Source: Megachile rotundata (taxonomy: Eukaryota; Arthropoda; Insecta; Hymenoptera; Megachilidae). From it: 64,000 nucleotides of DNA. Position 1 is the stretch's first letter. Each line of letters begins with the position of its first letter. Positions 25,230-38,234 of this stretch are shown here, piece by piece. Where the stretch lies: the NCBI RefSeq assembly GCF_050947335.1, contig NC_134991.1, forward strand, positions 4,898,001 through 4,962,000. Reading direction: 5' to 3'. Position numbers and translations under genes: made by a program. The notes under the pieces were generated by a model, which saw nothing but the letters and a program-made list of their open reading frames with translations, was not told the origin of the DNA and did no database searches.

Positions 25230-26363
25230 TGTTACGGATAGAATTAGTCGAACGAGGCATTTCAGAGCATAGAATGAGAATTTAAAAGTATACAGAAGAT
25301 TTAACGGATTTAGCGGGGTTTTTGGAGGCTACTGGTCAAAAGCAGCAGGCATGGCGAGTTTCCATGCCTCGAAGCCATACGTGCACGGGGAAACCTGTGG
25401 CCGTATTTGTCGAGCATCATGAGTGTTTCGGCATGAAAAACACCATCGTAGCACCGGGGATAACCAATCCGCCCGGGAGTGGTGTGCTCACCAAAACACC
25501 GAGGGCCACTCCGCTAGGGAGAGGTGAGAACCCAGGCGGGGGCGAGCATGCTTGCCCCGCGCTCCGGCTAGCTGTCTGCGGGATCGGTCGCACTCGAAGA
25601 CGATAAATAATTAATTTTTCTAAGAAATGTACACGTTCGTGGTGCACGTGGCAAATGGCAGGTGGCAAAAGTGGCACGTGGCACATGCTCTGAAATTCCA
25701 AGTAAAACGCCAATTAATAAGTATTTGATCCACCGCGAAATGCTGGCGAACCCTGGTGCGCACTTCGGCAGAAAAGAAAGACACTCCTCGGCGACGTCTC
25801 CTGATGCGTAATTTTCCAGAAACGCGTACAAAGGTGCGGACCGCTTCGTTTGATGGCGGGTACCAGCAAGTGCCGATGCGATATCGGTATCGGCGCGCGG
25901 CGCGGCGGTTCGGCCGCAAAGGGCGGGCGGCATCGCGAGGTTCGGCGGTTCGGTCGTAGAGGGATGACCGCGAAGCCAAGGTCGACGGAGGGCACGTGAC
26001 AGATTTCGAAGAAATCGAGTGGTTGCTAGGAGACGTCGTAGGGGAGTGAAACATATAAAATAAGTGAGGGCACCGGGGCCCGCTCTTCACTTTATATTTT
26101 GTCACTACGGGATTTACTTCGTATTTGTTATTACGGACTGTACTATATATTTTGCCATTGCGCATTTACTTCGTATTTGTCATTGCGGACTTCATATTTT
26201 GACATTGTGCAAAGACTTTCGATGCTTGATCAAATATTTCGTTACTTGATTGTAATACTGATACTTGATTTGATCTGAACTAAATTATAATACGTTTATT
26301 ATACGATAATCGAAATAAATTGTGCGTTTTCACCGTCATAAAAATTGAGTTTGTTCTGATACA
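25230..26363 (+). mobile_element. Solo LTR, GC-rich family (copy 1)
   Basis: 1134 bp beginning TGTTACGGATAG and ending TCTGATACA, the usual TG...CA form. It is flanked by the 5-bp target duplication AGTAG (25225-25229 and 26364-26368). No internal retrotransposon sequence is attached, so it is a solo LTR left by LTR-LTR recombination. Plus orientation is favoured by TATAAAA at 26054-26060 and AATAAA at 26314-26319. The middle is strongly GC- and CpG-rich, unlike the flanks. A second copy lies at 60304-63352. The several overlapping open frames at 25322-26165 are by-products of GC richness. The superfamily cannot be told from the LTR alone. Confidence 0.9.
26054..26060 (+). promoter_or_regulatory. 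TATA-like box in the solo LTR
   Basis: TATAAAA lies about 310 bp before the LTR end and about 30 bp before a TCTTCACTTT segment that could hold the transcription start. In the other copy the site reads CATAAAA. The role is inferred from position. Confidence 0.4.
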
Positions 26364-26368
26364 AGTAG

Positions 26369-29300
26369 GTTTTCATAGGAATTTAAATTAATAGTCAGAA
26401 AATCTGTCATTCTTAAAACACTTTATTCGCGTTCTTAAACACATTTTTAAAACACTAATATTTTATTGTATTTCTCTTCATCTGTTACAAGGTTTTCGCG
26501 TGGAGTGTAATGACTCACGCTAAACGTTTTGTACAGGTCGCTTGGAATTCTCATTCAGAAACGATGAATTTGTTAAAAATTTATTGTAGAATCTGTTGAA
26601 TTTTCATATCAATGAAGTTAGCACAACTAAATGTATTGAGAAGTCGGTAATCAAGTTCGTGCATTTATCGATTACTTATAAGATACTATATGTATTTCTT
26701 ATACATATTCTTATATCTATTCATTAGATATAATTATTGTTATTGTTATTGTTTCTCTGATATTATAATTTTTCACACGTATAAAATATAGTTGGTTATT
26801 TAAAGAGGTCCTTCCAAGTTGTTTTTCTTAAATAATAAATTTATTTAGCCTTTTAAAAGTTATTGTGTTTTTGTGTTATTTTAAATATAATAATCTTCCA
26901 TATTCTATCAGAAACCATACCGTATTTCCATTAGAAATGTAGGTATCTAGCATGCAGGCATCTTAATATCATGTTTATTGTATTCCTTTTCTGATTCCTG
27001 GTTAATATTATTTTGTGATTCTTAAAAAATTGTAAGATGTACATCTGAAACGAGTTTATCCGGAACATATCAATTTATCTTATTTGCCCTGAAGGATTGT
27101 AAGCTGTAGAACATGTTATATCTTTTTTCGTAGGGTACATCTCTTCTTGTATAAAGCAGTGTACTAGTAAATAAATAAAATATGTAATTAAATATTGAAA
27201 AATTTGTAAGTTTGAGAACTTCGGAATTTGAGAAATTTGAATTTGAAAATTCAATAAAATTCAATAAAAGTAAATTTTAGTGACGTACAACAGATTTTTT
27301 TAAAGCGTTAGATAGAAGTTGATTTTATGTATATTTAGAAGTATAGCTTAATTTAAGAAATAAATACAATGTTCCAAATATTAGCAAGTAAAAATTAGTC
27401 GAGGTGGTGTAACTTTTAAGCAGTATCGTAAAATTACCGTGCGAGTTCAGGAAAATTTACCCCAAGGACCAACCATTCGTTCCCTAACCATAAAAGAAAT
27501 TGCATTTGCCTTTACAAAGACCACGTAGCAATCACTGTGCGGTTACAAGCTATTCCACACTGAACACTCAAGGCTTTATACATATTCTGATAACATGAAA
27601 TGATAATACATTTATCAGCATGTAGTAAATCCTAGCGAATAATTTAGATATATTTACTTGAATTAGCGTGCATGTTAATTCGGCATTTAATTTGATTCTG
27701 CAGCCGTTTATTTTCAAAGTGGGGCACGCGTGAGATATTTAACTAAATTTAAATTTAAGTGTGAGATATTTAAGGGTTTGCATTTGAATACGTTTAAAAG
27801 CATTGTTAAGCATTAATAGACAAATTATTTGTAAAAGACTTATGATTTATTATACCCAAATGGATTTTCCTTACTTAAAATGAATGAATTACTGTAATCG
27901 TTAATTAAACGATAATATTTCAGTTTTATAACTATCCCTCTTTCTAATTCCTTTCAATCATTTTGGTCCAAATTGTCTTTATATTCAGATCCTGATTCCA
28001 AAATTCTTCTTTTATTACCATTTCTCATGATTTTTATTTCCATAAGCATAATGAAAATAATAAAATTTCCTGGTAATGAGGATTTTATTGAAGAAATTAT
28101 TACCCAGAAATGTATTTTTATTTTCTTGTTATTACCTACCAGCTTCACTTTCAGGTGCATCGCAGTTATAATTTTCATTGAAATCATTCTGAGCCTCTTT
28201 TTTTCTCTTAATAAAATAAACCACAATTCATAATTACATTCTTTTATGTCGACAATTTGTATCAAGTTTTCTATTTCAGAATTGGACATTATTTTCTGTA
28301 ATTGGCAGTTAGCTATTATTATCGGTGGACTAGTATAGTCTTTTTTTATTATATTTTCAGTTTCAAATTAATATATCATAAATGCTCTTTTATTGTACTT
28401 TTATACTATCAAATCTGCCTGTCTTTCTATTTCCGAAATCGGCCGTTTCATATACGATAATGTAATATAATTCGTTTGAAAAGATAAGTGTGGTTGAATC
28501 TTAATAACTTCACATTGATTAAATTACAGTAACTACATTCTGATTAAATGATATGTACAGTTCAATTCAACCATTATTATATATTACATTTTAATTAAAT
28601 CATGATAACTTCACCTGAATCGCTTCACGTTAATTAAATTATTTTTTGACATTGATATCACAGAGTTCATTCCAAATTAAATATTCAATGGTTTATGTAA
28701 AATTGGATGGATTTTAATTATTACTTCACAGATCTCAAATTTATTTAAACATTAAATACGAATTGTTTGGATGTCTAATAATAAACTTATTTGTTAAGTA
28801 GAATTTGAAGCTGCTTGAAATTTAAGAAGAACCTGATTTTCCTGAATATATTTGAGAAGTAAAAGCTCGTTTGTAACTTTGAACAAGAGAAATTTAATTT
28901 TTTAAATGATAAAGACATTGCTGCAGCAGCTTGTTAACAAGAACAAGAATAAAACGTTTGAAGTAAAAAATCCTTTTTGACAGTTATAACTCAGAAATGA
29001 GAATTTTTTACGTAGAATGTCGCGCAGAATTTTCTTTGCAGTTATAACAATTGTATGAATGTAAGTGTAACGAAGATTAAACTTTCATTTAGTAGATTTT
29101 AAAGAAACAGAGATGTCATGCAGAAATAAGCCAACTTTGAACATTTTTTTTTTGAATGGGGTTTAAGTTCATTTTTTATAAGAAGAGACATATTATTCAC
29201 TTAATACTTGGTATTATTTTGATAGGGACTGTAAATTCAACTCTCTTATTGTTAGATAGGAGTAACAGATTGGTATCCTATGTGTATATTTTTAATTTTA

Positions 29301-29377
29301 TTGAAACGTAAACTATTAAATATCTCAATTTAAACAAAAATTGACTTCAACTGCTTTCGAAATAAATGGCTCATATA
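26369..29377. other. AT-rich non-coding DNA with decayed dispersed repeats
   Basis: No gene recognised. Bases about 27740-27830 (GAGATATTTAAGGGTTTGCA and following) are related to 47218-47282, marking a dispersed repeat. The 111-codon minus-strand frame at 27954-28289 is Lys/Ile-rich with an acidic C-terminus and matches no family I can name; an 86-codon frame opposes it, and both look accidental. A short AATTTG tract is at 27190-27260. Confidence 0.4.
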
Positions 29378-30354
29378 CAGGGTGGCTCGCCACATTTTGC
29401 CATCGTGATTTGCGTCATTATTATTACTTATAGCAAACAATGTTTTAGATGAAGTTGAATGGTTTTGAGAGGGGCATATGCTGGTGGTATATTTTTTTTG
29501 TAGGTGGACGTGTAAACGACATATGAAGGTCATTAATGTTTTTTTAAATGGAATCATATATTTTTTATTGCATCAACTGATACTCTTTCATATTCTTGAA
29601 AAAAAAGTATTAATCTATTTTAATACTTTTAAAAGTATTAAAAAATCATTAGTTTAGAAGATATTTTAATTTTAATGTCTAATTACAGAAAAGGTTCAAT
29701 GTGGCGGCCATTTGCATCAGAACACTTTCTGAATCGAGAAATTAATGACTTACTAACATTCCGTAGTGTATAATCTTTCTGCACGTGTAGCACTTTTCCC
29801 AGCTTCAAAATAAACTGATAACACGTCTATCGTTTCTTCTTTAGAATATTTCATTATAAAGTGATAATTCACCGTATCGTCGCATTCACCGTATTAGAAA
29901 TGTAATGGAGACTAAATTTCACTGTTACTGCGTAACAAAAAAAAAAACAAAAACTCACAATTCGTTTGGTGACATGTGACCTCTCAAAGAATGTAGAAAA
30001 ATATTTGCTGTTCAGTTAGGGCAATTCATAATATTGACAAGAAAGTCACGATTTCCTAACAAGTTAGAATTAAAATATCTCCTAAACTAATGATTTTTTC
30101 ACATAAATAGATTAATACTTTTTTGTAAAGAATATGAAGGAGTATCAACTGACGCAGTAAAAAATATATGATTCCATTAAAAAAAAATTAAGGACCTAAT
30201 TAAAAATTATGTCCTTTACAGGACCACCTAAAAAGGAAAAATATACCACCAGCATATGCCCCTCTCAAAATCATAAAACCTCATCTGAAACATTGTATGC
30301 TATGAGTAATAATAATGACGCAAATCTAGATGGCAAAATGTGGTTAGCTACCCT
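29378..30354. mobile_element. DNA element with ~300-bp inverted arms (copy A)
   Basis: The left end CAGGGTGGCTCGCCAC and the right end read inward CAGGGTAGCTAACCAC begin inverted arms of about 300 bp (29378-29680 and 30050-30354). Both arms contain GAGAGGGGCATATGCTGGTG and AAAAGTATTAATCTATTT. The middle of about 370 bp is non-coding; it includes GGTTCAATGTGGCGGCCATT and a poly-A run. A near-identical relative lies at 48978-49918. No transposase is present, so it is non-autonomous. A TA duplication was sought but is not clear; the superfamily is unknown (Tc1/mariner-like is possible). Confidence 0.8.
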
Positions 30355-33300
30355 GTGTGTTATAGAATATTTTAGTAATATTTGAAAGTCAGTTTCCGAA
30401 ACATTTCATAACAGCTAAATGAATATACATACAGTTCAAACAGAAAAGCACAAAAGAAGTTTCATAATATTTTTTCCAGGACCACAATCTTCAAATTATT
30501 CTAACCCACCTTACTCCGTACTTCACATAATATGAGAAACTTAAATTATTATATATCTGAGGAAACTATCTTTTCGCATAAGAAGCAAAAAATTGCCTCG
30601 GAGCTATATTTTCTTTTCATACTATCCTCGAAGCCTTTCCACACGACATGATTTTTCTTCATATCCATGTTGTAACTTCCTAGATATTTTGAATTTGATA
30701 TATCGCTTTGTCGTAATATTTTACACACGTGTAACTTTAAGAAAAGCTTGGTAAAAATATTTGACGTTTTGAAACCAGAGTGACGTGTCTTCGTTAACAG
30801 GTTAAATTTACATTTTCTATATTTTACTTCTTATTTGTCTCTTTCTTGGTGCAACAGATTTGAACTTCTTGTTTTGTATGAGAGATTCGAGAGAATCGAA
30901 TGAGAGATTCTTGTAGATTCGCATGTTTCTATTAATTGGGAAAAATGGGCCCTCTTTAGCAGACAGTTGTCAGAAATTCATTTTAAGAAAAGAAATCTAT
31001 ATTTTTACATTTTAGTATTTTTTATACGAGCTTTATAAGAATTATAATTTATGCAAAAAGTAACTCTGTAAACTTTCACAAATGAAATGACATAAATATT
31101 TTAAACATGTGTGATGTGTACTTACATGTGAGAGTGTTGTATTTGATTTACAGTTTTATTGTATCATAGCATATTCTTGTCTCATAGCATATGGTCCTAA
31201 ATTTTGAAATTAGGAACTTACAACTTTGAAAAATTGAAAATTTACAGAATTTAGATTGACATAAATATTTGTAAATTTCCAAATTTTCAAATCTCAACAT
31301 TTCCATTTTGACAATTTACAAATTATCACCAAGTTTTAAATACACATTCGAATTTGTGTGAGGCACCTAATCTACAGAGCCATTAGTTGTTTCAAACCGA
31401 AATACGTATTGCACGTTACCTCCTGCGCGAGAGAAACTGAATGCACATGCCAAAACCAACGATACTTCTTAATACCGGAAATCAGAGTATTATGAAAATA
31501 TGAATTCAAGAGTATCTCGCTTTTCTCTGTCACACACAAAATGGACTACATGGACTAAACTCCATTTCGGTCACAGCTTTGATACTAAACAAACTTCAGT
31601 CTCGTACAAAATTCGTATGGCAATATCTCACGCCACGATCACTGACCACTAGTGAAATTTATTCCAATGAGGAAATTCAGAAGTTACGGTATCATGTTTT
31701 ACACTCCGCGTAAACATCAACTGTTCTAAATGCAATGATACGTCTACAGAAAATACGAAAAACACATTGATGAGATCTGTTTATTAAATTCTAATACACA
31801 ACTCCTATTATGTATGTGTCATATACGTATAAATCGACTCATATATTTTTTTATAATATTGATGATACAAAAATTGTCCCGTTGAAATATATTTTGGAAA
31901 TATTGAAGATATGATTGTTCATATAATTTAATCATTTTTATTATTAATATAAATATTATATATATTCATATATTCATATTTAATATTTCAATAAACATTT
32001 GTATAATATATTTCAGACCAAAGTTTTTTGATTTTAGGGAAAAAATCATGTAGTGAAGATAACTTTCTTCTATATAGACACTTATAGTAGATATAAAGGT
32101 CATATAACAAGATAGAATCATTTTTTAATATACCGTTCTATGCATGTCAATATTTTCCACAGAAAAACATTAATTTCTTATACACTGCAATTTAGAATTT
32201 ATTTGTAGTTTAAATGTTGGAAAATTTGAGAAGAATAATAATGCCAATATGTTACTATTACAGTAATATAAATTTTCATTTTTAACAACTACTATTACAG
32301 AAAAATTTTTGTAATATGTGCTATTGGATCCCTAATGTTTCAAAAATTTTTCAGATTTCATAAATAAGGGAAAAATGAATTTTAATTTGTACCTGTTACT
32401 ACCAGTTGAGGTAGAAGGTTGAAACAAGGTTGAAAACATTGCAAGACTCATTTGGATCGAAATAGCGTATTCGACCATCCTCACCTGTACTATTTATCTT
32501 ATTGTTGAATCAAAAAGTATAAATTCCGTTATACTGTAATATACATCCTAAAAATTGAGATACATTTGGAAGTTTATCGTACATTTCTAAAATTGAAACA
32601 CACCTGAAATTGTAATATACATTTTAAAAATAGAAATGATAATTTAAAATTGCAATATATATTTAAAAACAGTATATTACACAATATAAGTAAATTACAT
32701 AATATAAAACATATTATATAAATTTCTTCAAAGTATCAACAATTGAATTTATTGCTATATATTTTAAAACATTCTTTAAAACTTGATTGGTTATAACAGC
32801 AATACTATCTATGTATAATTTATTCGTAAATAAAAAAAGATTGTTCGAAAAGTTTTTCAGTAAATACAAAATAAACTCAGTAAAAACGTTAATCTCAGTA
32901 AATGATTAATATAAGTGAAAACGTTAAATATAAAATTGTCGTTAAACGTATTTATGATTCATCAAGCGAAGCTGTATTGTTTGGGAACTAAATATATTTA
33001 TACCATCATCGAGGTATAAAATCAGTACCGCACAATGAGGGTATTTACGGGTGCAATTTCCTTACACCGGGTACTAAATGGCGCTCCATTACAGAACTAG
33101 TTAGCCTCGCTTGTGCAAGTTCTATTTGTCAGGATAGACATAGTGATGGATGAGGTTTCAAAACATATTTAACCCTTTGACTACGCTACACTCTAAAAAG
33201 AGGCCATTAGTATTTTATCGTGCGATGTTTGCGAGATTACAAGTTTGCGATATTAAAAATAAGAAAATGCAGCAATCATTCTTGATATTTATTTATTCGA

Positions 33301-35765
33301 TTGATTATTCTGATACATGTGCAATGATATGTCTACGTCAGTTTATTAGGGTAGAAAATACGATTGAAATATGATTATTAGATATACAGTGTCACAGTTC
33401 TTTTACTGTCAAATTTCAATATATTCCATATGCAAAAATAAGCGAAAAACGAGATAAAACAATTTAAATTAATTTTTAAATACGTCTTGAAAAGCATGAA
33501 ATATAATAAAAGTACACAAAATTTGGATTGTACAAAGAATTTGTATTGCATGGTTTTTCAATGTGTTTCGATTTTGTACTTAAAACTTTACCGTCTATAA
33601 ATAAAAACGATAAAAAAATGTTATATAAACATGGACTCTTAAATGTTTCACTGAAAGATTATGGGGAATGTATAAAATGATGGACGATTTTCTCATTCGA
33701 TACTACATACGAATAATTATCGACTTCTACATTTTTTTAATAACTTTTAATAAAGCATTCGAGCCTATATTCGTATAAATATCTTACTTTTATGTATAGA
33801 ATATGCTAGTCAAGCTATGTAGTAAAAACTGAACACCCTATATTTATCGAACAATAAAGCATTTCGTATTTCGAGACATGTTATTTCGCATTTTTGTTTT
33901 AATTTACTAATAAAGTGTTTGGAACAATACATTAATACAACATATTTGTTTCATTTTTACCAATAGAATATGTTAATAAAATTTGCAATAAAAAAGTGGT
34001 ATACATGTATACAATTTTTGTATACATTACTGTTAAACTACTGAAAATTTAGTAACTCTAAAATTTTTGGTATAACAAAATATGCCTGCTACAATTTTAT
34101 TTAAAGTATTGTATTTATAACAAATGACACTGTATAAATCTGTATTAAGATTGAAACTGTAATATCGTGGATTATTCTGCTAACAAACCGAGTAATATAT
34201 GAAATCGATTATTCTGTAAAACCAATTAAAAAGGTGTATAAGACCTTCAAACTTTTAATTGACTTCAATAATAATTAATCGATTACGTTGTAATAGTTGA
34301 TAATGATAATTCAATACTTTTTTAACTGAGGATTAAAATGAAATTTTTTATTAAATTGTTTCTTTAATGAATATTAAAATTTAATTTTTATTTCAGACTT
34401 GTTAAAATAACCAATTTAATCTGATTTTAATTAAGAATTTTACCAATGAATAATTAACTATTAACTGTTAATTGAAGCTTTTCACAATTAAATATTAAAA
34501 TGTTAATTTCTAATTCGATTTCTGTCTCGTAATACATCGATTAAAATTTACTAAACGAATTTGTAAATTTTTTAACTTCCAGAATTTCTTAAAAAGTCGA
34601 CCATCACTTCCCTTACCTTAACTGATTAACTTTTTCAGTATTTAATATACGTATTTTTAATCTTATTTTATTTGTAAGTTCAGATTGATGCGGTCAGAAA
34701 CTTACAATTAGAGTGAACGTTGGATACACAGTTTTCGGAACGTTACAGACAAGACCATAAGTCTGCATACCGAAAGGTTTGCTGTATACTGACAGAAAAC
34801 TGGACATACGCGCCACTTGAGTCTTCTGTACTCGAAATTTACGCACAATCCGTTAAACCGACCACGTCAAGTTATATACGAGGTGCGACAATTTAATTCC
34901 TTGAATGTAAAAAAGTAGCAGCTCAACCCGAAAAGTATTTAGCCATTTTAAACATCTCGAGAATAAATCGCATCTTTTATGAGAAAGAAAAGTTGGATCA
35001 AATCACGAGGTAGATCAAATTAAGTCTCCTTCTACAGCGAGAAGATTGTATTCTAAATAAAATATGATGCAGCGTATAACAAATTTTGAGAGTTACATCG
35101 TCCCTGCACTTAAACTTTAAAGGATACAACACTGACCTAAAAATTAATAAATTTCAAAATCTAGGAGTTTCAGAATTTGGAAACCAGTTTTTCCCAATAT
35201 TTGCTACTACAATAACTTCCTCTAGATACTACCAGTTTTCTTCGAATAGGAAATTGGAAACTACCTCTATTAATGCATTCAGGGAACTATCTCCATTAGT
35301 GCATTCTGGGAACTATGTCTAGTAAGCCAGTTCCACAAATCCATTGCACTGAATCAAATTGCGTAGGTTGTATACAAATCCTTAACAAGCATCACGACTG
35401 ACGTCGCACAGGTTCTGACAAGCACGTTGTGAGCATAAGCAGACAGATTTAATATCGCCCAATGTAAGCCCTAGGGAATTTGTCCATAACAGCCGCTCAC
35501 ATTATGGACCGTCGCGGTTAACGTATGATGAAGCGCAATAGCGCATGTCAAGTTTCGACCCCATAGAACTCTGAACTGCTTATCGCGATATCGACGCAAA
35601 CAAGGGACCTGAGCTTTCACGAGTGATTCCCTTTCTGCTTATCGATTACTTATTCGTTTATTTATTTACGCATGCTCTTTTATACGAAAAAAATGTGGAG
35701 GATGAAGATTCAGTACATAAGACGCGTAGTTTAATTTGGAATGGGGCGATGGACAGAGGAAATGC
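30355..35765. other. Long AT-rich non-coding stretch
   Basis: No gene or complete mobile element recognised. 31195-31350 has AATTTG-type low complexity. GC-richer patches occur at about 31370-31760, 33000-33140, 34690-34880 and 35380-35640, without a supported reading frame. TTAACCCTTTGACTACG at about 33170 resembles a piggyBac MITE end but has no partner within reach. Confidence 0.45.
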
Positions 35766-36000
35766 AATATAAATATGATGTTATATAATATAATATTGTA
35801 TAATATAGTATTAGTATTGTAATGTAATATAATATAATATAATTATGAAATAATATAATGTATTATACTGTAATATAACATAACAGTCATATCGCATATC
35901 AGCAAGAAAATACATCATAACATATTATACTATAATATAATGTATATAATGTATGAATCATGTCGTTTATGAATACAAAAGTATAATATAATTAAAAATT
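35766..36000. repeat. TATAATA-type microsatellite block
   Basis: A run of ATAATATAATAT-like repeats, interrupted, about 230 bases. Simple-sequence DNA with strong self-complementarity. Confidence 0.75.
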
Positions 36001-36002
36001 AA

Positions 36003-36150
36003 AGAAGGTCGGTCATATTACAGTGCAAGTCGAGAATAAGCTGGATTATCATCGGGCAAGATATTATATCTCTCATTATTTTACAAAACAATATAACGTC
36101 GAGTATTTTCTTCGCTTGCATATTGGAGGTACAGATTATCAAGGATTAAA
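36003..36150. repeat. Dispersed repeat, related to 63436-63580
   Basis: The order GCTGGATTATCATCGGGCAA, TCTCATTATTTTACAAA, ATATAACGTCGAGTATTTTC and TACAGATTAT here matches GTTGGATTATCTTCAGACAG, TTTCATTATTTTGCAAA, ATATAACGTCGAGCATTTTC and TTTAGATTAT near 63470-63570. Preceding AAAATTAAAGAAGGTCGGTC also matches sequence at 60236-60255, left of the solo LTR. So the 60-63 kb LTR appears to have inserted into another copy of this repeat. Confidence 0.55.
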
Positions 36151-37377
36151 TCGTAGTGAGAATTAAGCATGGAACAACCCAATTCGGCTTTCGAAATTCT
36201 GAATTCAATATCATCAATACGGAGACTAAATTATTTCGTATTCTAAAGTAGGTCGAATTAATTACCTCTCTAATTGGTTCTTTGAAAATGTTTGTTCTTA
36301 CAAAACTGGAACCTTAAGACCCGATTTAAAGCTACGAGAAATATTTGTGTAATATCGAAATATAAAATGGAACGTAATTCAGTTCAGTGTGATATAATCA
36401 ATTGTGTAATTATATGTATATGGTATGAGTCTAACGATGCGAAATAATAGGTATTTGCACAGGTGTTCAACTAGCAGGACGTGTCGAGGTCTTATTTTTA
36501 TATATGAACATTCAGGTATTTCAGTCTATTGATTTTTTATGTGTTAAACTCGTGGCTCTCAAGTGTCAGACCGAACGAATAAATGCTGGGTCATTCAATT
36601 CGAGAATCCTTCGTCGCGACTACGCTCAAATGCACAGAGCTTCGTTCGTTCGTGCCGCTATTATATTGAAAAAAGAAATCAAAGAAGAACAAGTAAAAAA
36701 CGAGAGGCATGAACATAAAACCGATAAATGGAAGGAGTTCAGTTCGCAAAAGTTAGGCTGCCGAGAGGAGTCTCGAGAGGATCGCGATTAATTTGAAGAA
36801 AGGATCGAAGACAACGACTCAGCCGAAGAAAAGGAGGCTCGGAATAAGAAAGGAACAATTTTTAAGCCTGAGAGTTTACAGTAAATGAAGTCGCTAGCGA
36901 CGATGCTTCGAGAATATTCTTTTTATTTATCGAAAGGAGAAGCACGGTTTAGCCAAGATTTCGAACTGATTGATAATCGATTTTGGATAACGAGAACAAA
37001 CGGCAGATATTACAGCCTCAGTGATGAGAATAATGTGGAGCAAGGTGCATAAATATTTGTACTCTTACAAATCGTAACTGTACACTGTACATGCTATAAT
37101 TCTCTAGGGAAAATGGCGGTATAAGAGTCTTGTCACTCCCGCGTTTGCTGCAGATTAAGTTTATGAATATTTACTATACAAATGAAATTTTCAAATTTAA
37201 AGATATTTCAATCTTAATATTTTCCAATAGTGAACCTTCTATTTATATGTATAAATCTAATCATAGATTATACTAAATTCTATTATTTACAAATCACCAT
37301 CTGACAAGCTTATACTATTCTACACTTTCACAGAGAATTTCTAGATTCAGATTTCAAATTTTGTATTTCAAAATTTA
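36151..37377. other. Non-coding DNA, no supported gene
   Basis: A purine-rich patch at about 36660-36860 contains the end of a 95-codon open frame (36504-36791) with a Lys/Glu-rich composition and no recognisable motif. Nothing else is identified. Confidence 0.4.
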
Positions 37378-38215
37378 TGTTCCGAAGCACTCGGAATATA
37401 ATTAGCGTAATATTTATGGGTGATTTGTCAAACCTTTACTCTTGCAATTTCAAACGGATCTTCAAGACCACATGGATGTCTCTACAGCTTGACATTCTTA
37501 ACTATTGACAATAACCTTTTAACAGGCCAGGAAAGCACATCTTTATAACGCCAATATATCTTTCCTTAAAGAAGTTTATGTCCATAGTCCTAAACTGTGC
37601 ACCCTTGCTGTGTGCAGTATTTACGAAAACCCTTGCGTACTCGGCGGACCAGGCACTCTGACTCGGTCATTCAGCAGTCTCGCAATGTGTCCCACTATTT
37701 AGTTCTTTTGAAGGACCCAAATCACTTAACTGTTTGGGTCACCTTATTAACGAAACGTTATTTACAACCCTGGACTGAAGGCTAAAATCTTACAATCCCA
37801 TTCGTCGAACCATCTCACCAATCACTGTTTTTTACAAATAACAATCTGTCCGGATTGGTCCCTTTTGGCAACGCCTTCACGTCCTGAATTTCCTCCTGTG
37901 CTTTCTTTTCTGGCTGTTTAGAGACAACTAGTCAGTCTTAGATTAACTTTGTAACTGTCAACTACATCAACACATAACAACCAGTATAATTAGTGGGATG
38001 ATGATCTACATCCTTCATTTGACCTGGACACACCAGTGTGGAGGACTCTGAGCCACTATATAAACTCTACTTTACAATAAAACTCTACTTCATAATATTA
38101 ACTTTAGAAATATTCCACGACTGTAACAGGTTTTGGAAACGCCATGGGTCGACGAAGATTTACAACCTTCGTAAATAACTGTAAACAGTTTATATTTTAC
38201 CCATCGCGCGTAACA
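37378..38215 (+). repeat. 5' LTR of the non-coding retrotransposon
   Basis: 838 bp, TGTTCCGAAGC...GCGCGTAACA, with short inverted ends TGTT/AACA. A TATATAAA box lies at 38057-38064 and an AATAAA at about 38076. The 62-codon open frame at 37597-37785 is repeated exactly in the other LTR; it is not known to encode anything. Confidence 0.93.
38057..38064 (+). promoter_or_regulatory. TATA box in the 5' LTR
   Basis: TATATAAA in U3, about 150 bp before the LTR end and followed about 15 bp later by AATAAA. Its position suggests the element's own promoter, with transcription starting at about 38085-38095. The same box is present in the right LTR. Confidence 0.5.
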
Positions 38216-38217
38216 TT

Positions 38218-38234
38218 TGGTCCTTCGAGCCGGA
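38218..38234 (+). other. Primer-binding site matching the 3' end of tRNA-Tyr
   Basis: TGGTCCTTCGAGCCGGA begins two bases after the left LTR. It is the exact complement of the 3' end of animal tRNA-Tyr including CCA (…TCCGGCTCGAAGGACCA), as I recall that tRNA. So reverse transcription is likely primed by tRNA-Tyr. Confidence 0.8.

Noticed and set aside
25417..26165. Several overlapping open frames of 67-181 codons on both strands
   Set aside because: They lie in the GC-rich solo LTR, where stops are rare, recur in the second LTR copy, and show no protein motif.
27954..28289. 111-codon minus-strand frame with acidic C-terminus as a transposase remnant
   Set aside because: No catalytic motif or element ends; an 86-codon frame on the other strand suggests chance openness.
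33165..33200. TTAACCCTTTGACTACG as another piggyBac MITE end
   Set aside because: No inverted partner with TTAA was found nearby on either side.
37597..37785. 62-codon protein encoded identically twice (also 42655-42843)
   Set aside because: It is inside the two identical LTRs; the identity reflects recent retrotransposition, not protein conservation.
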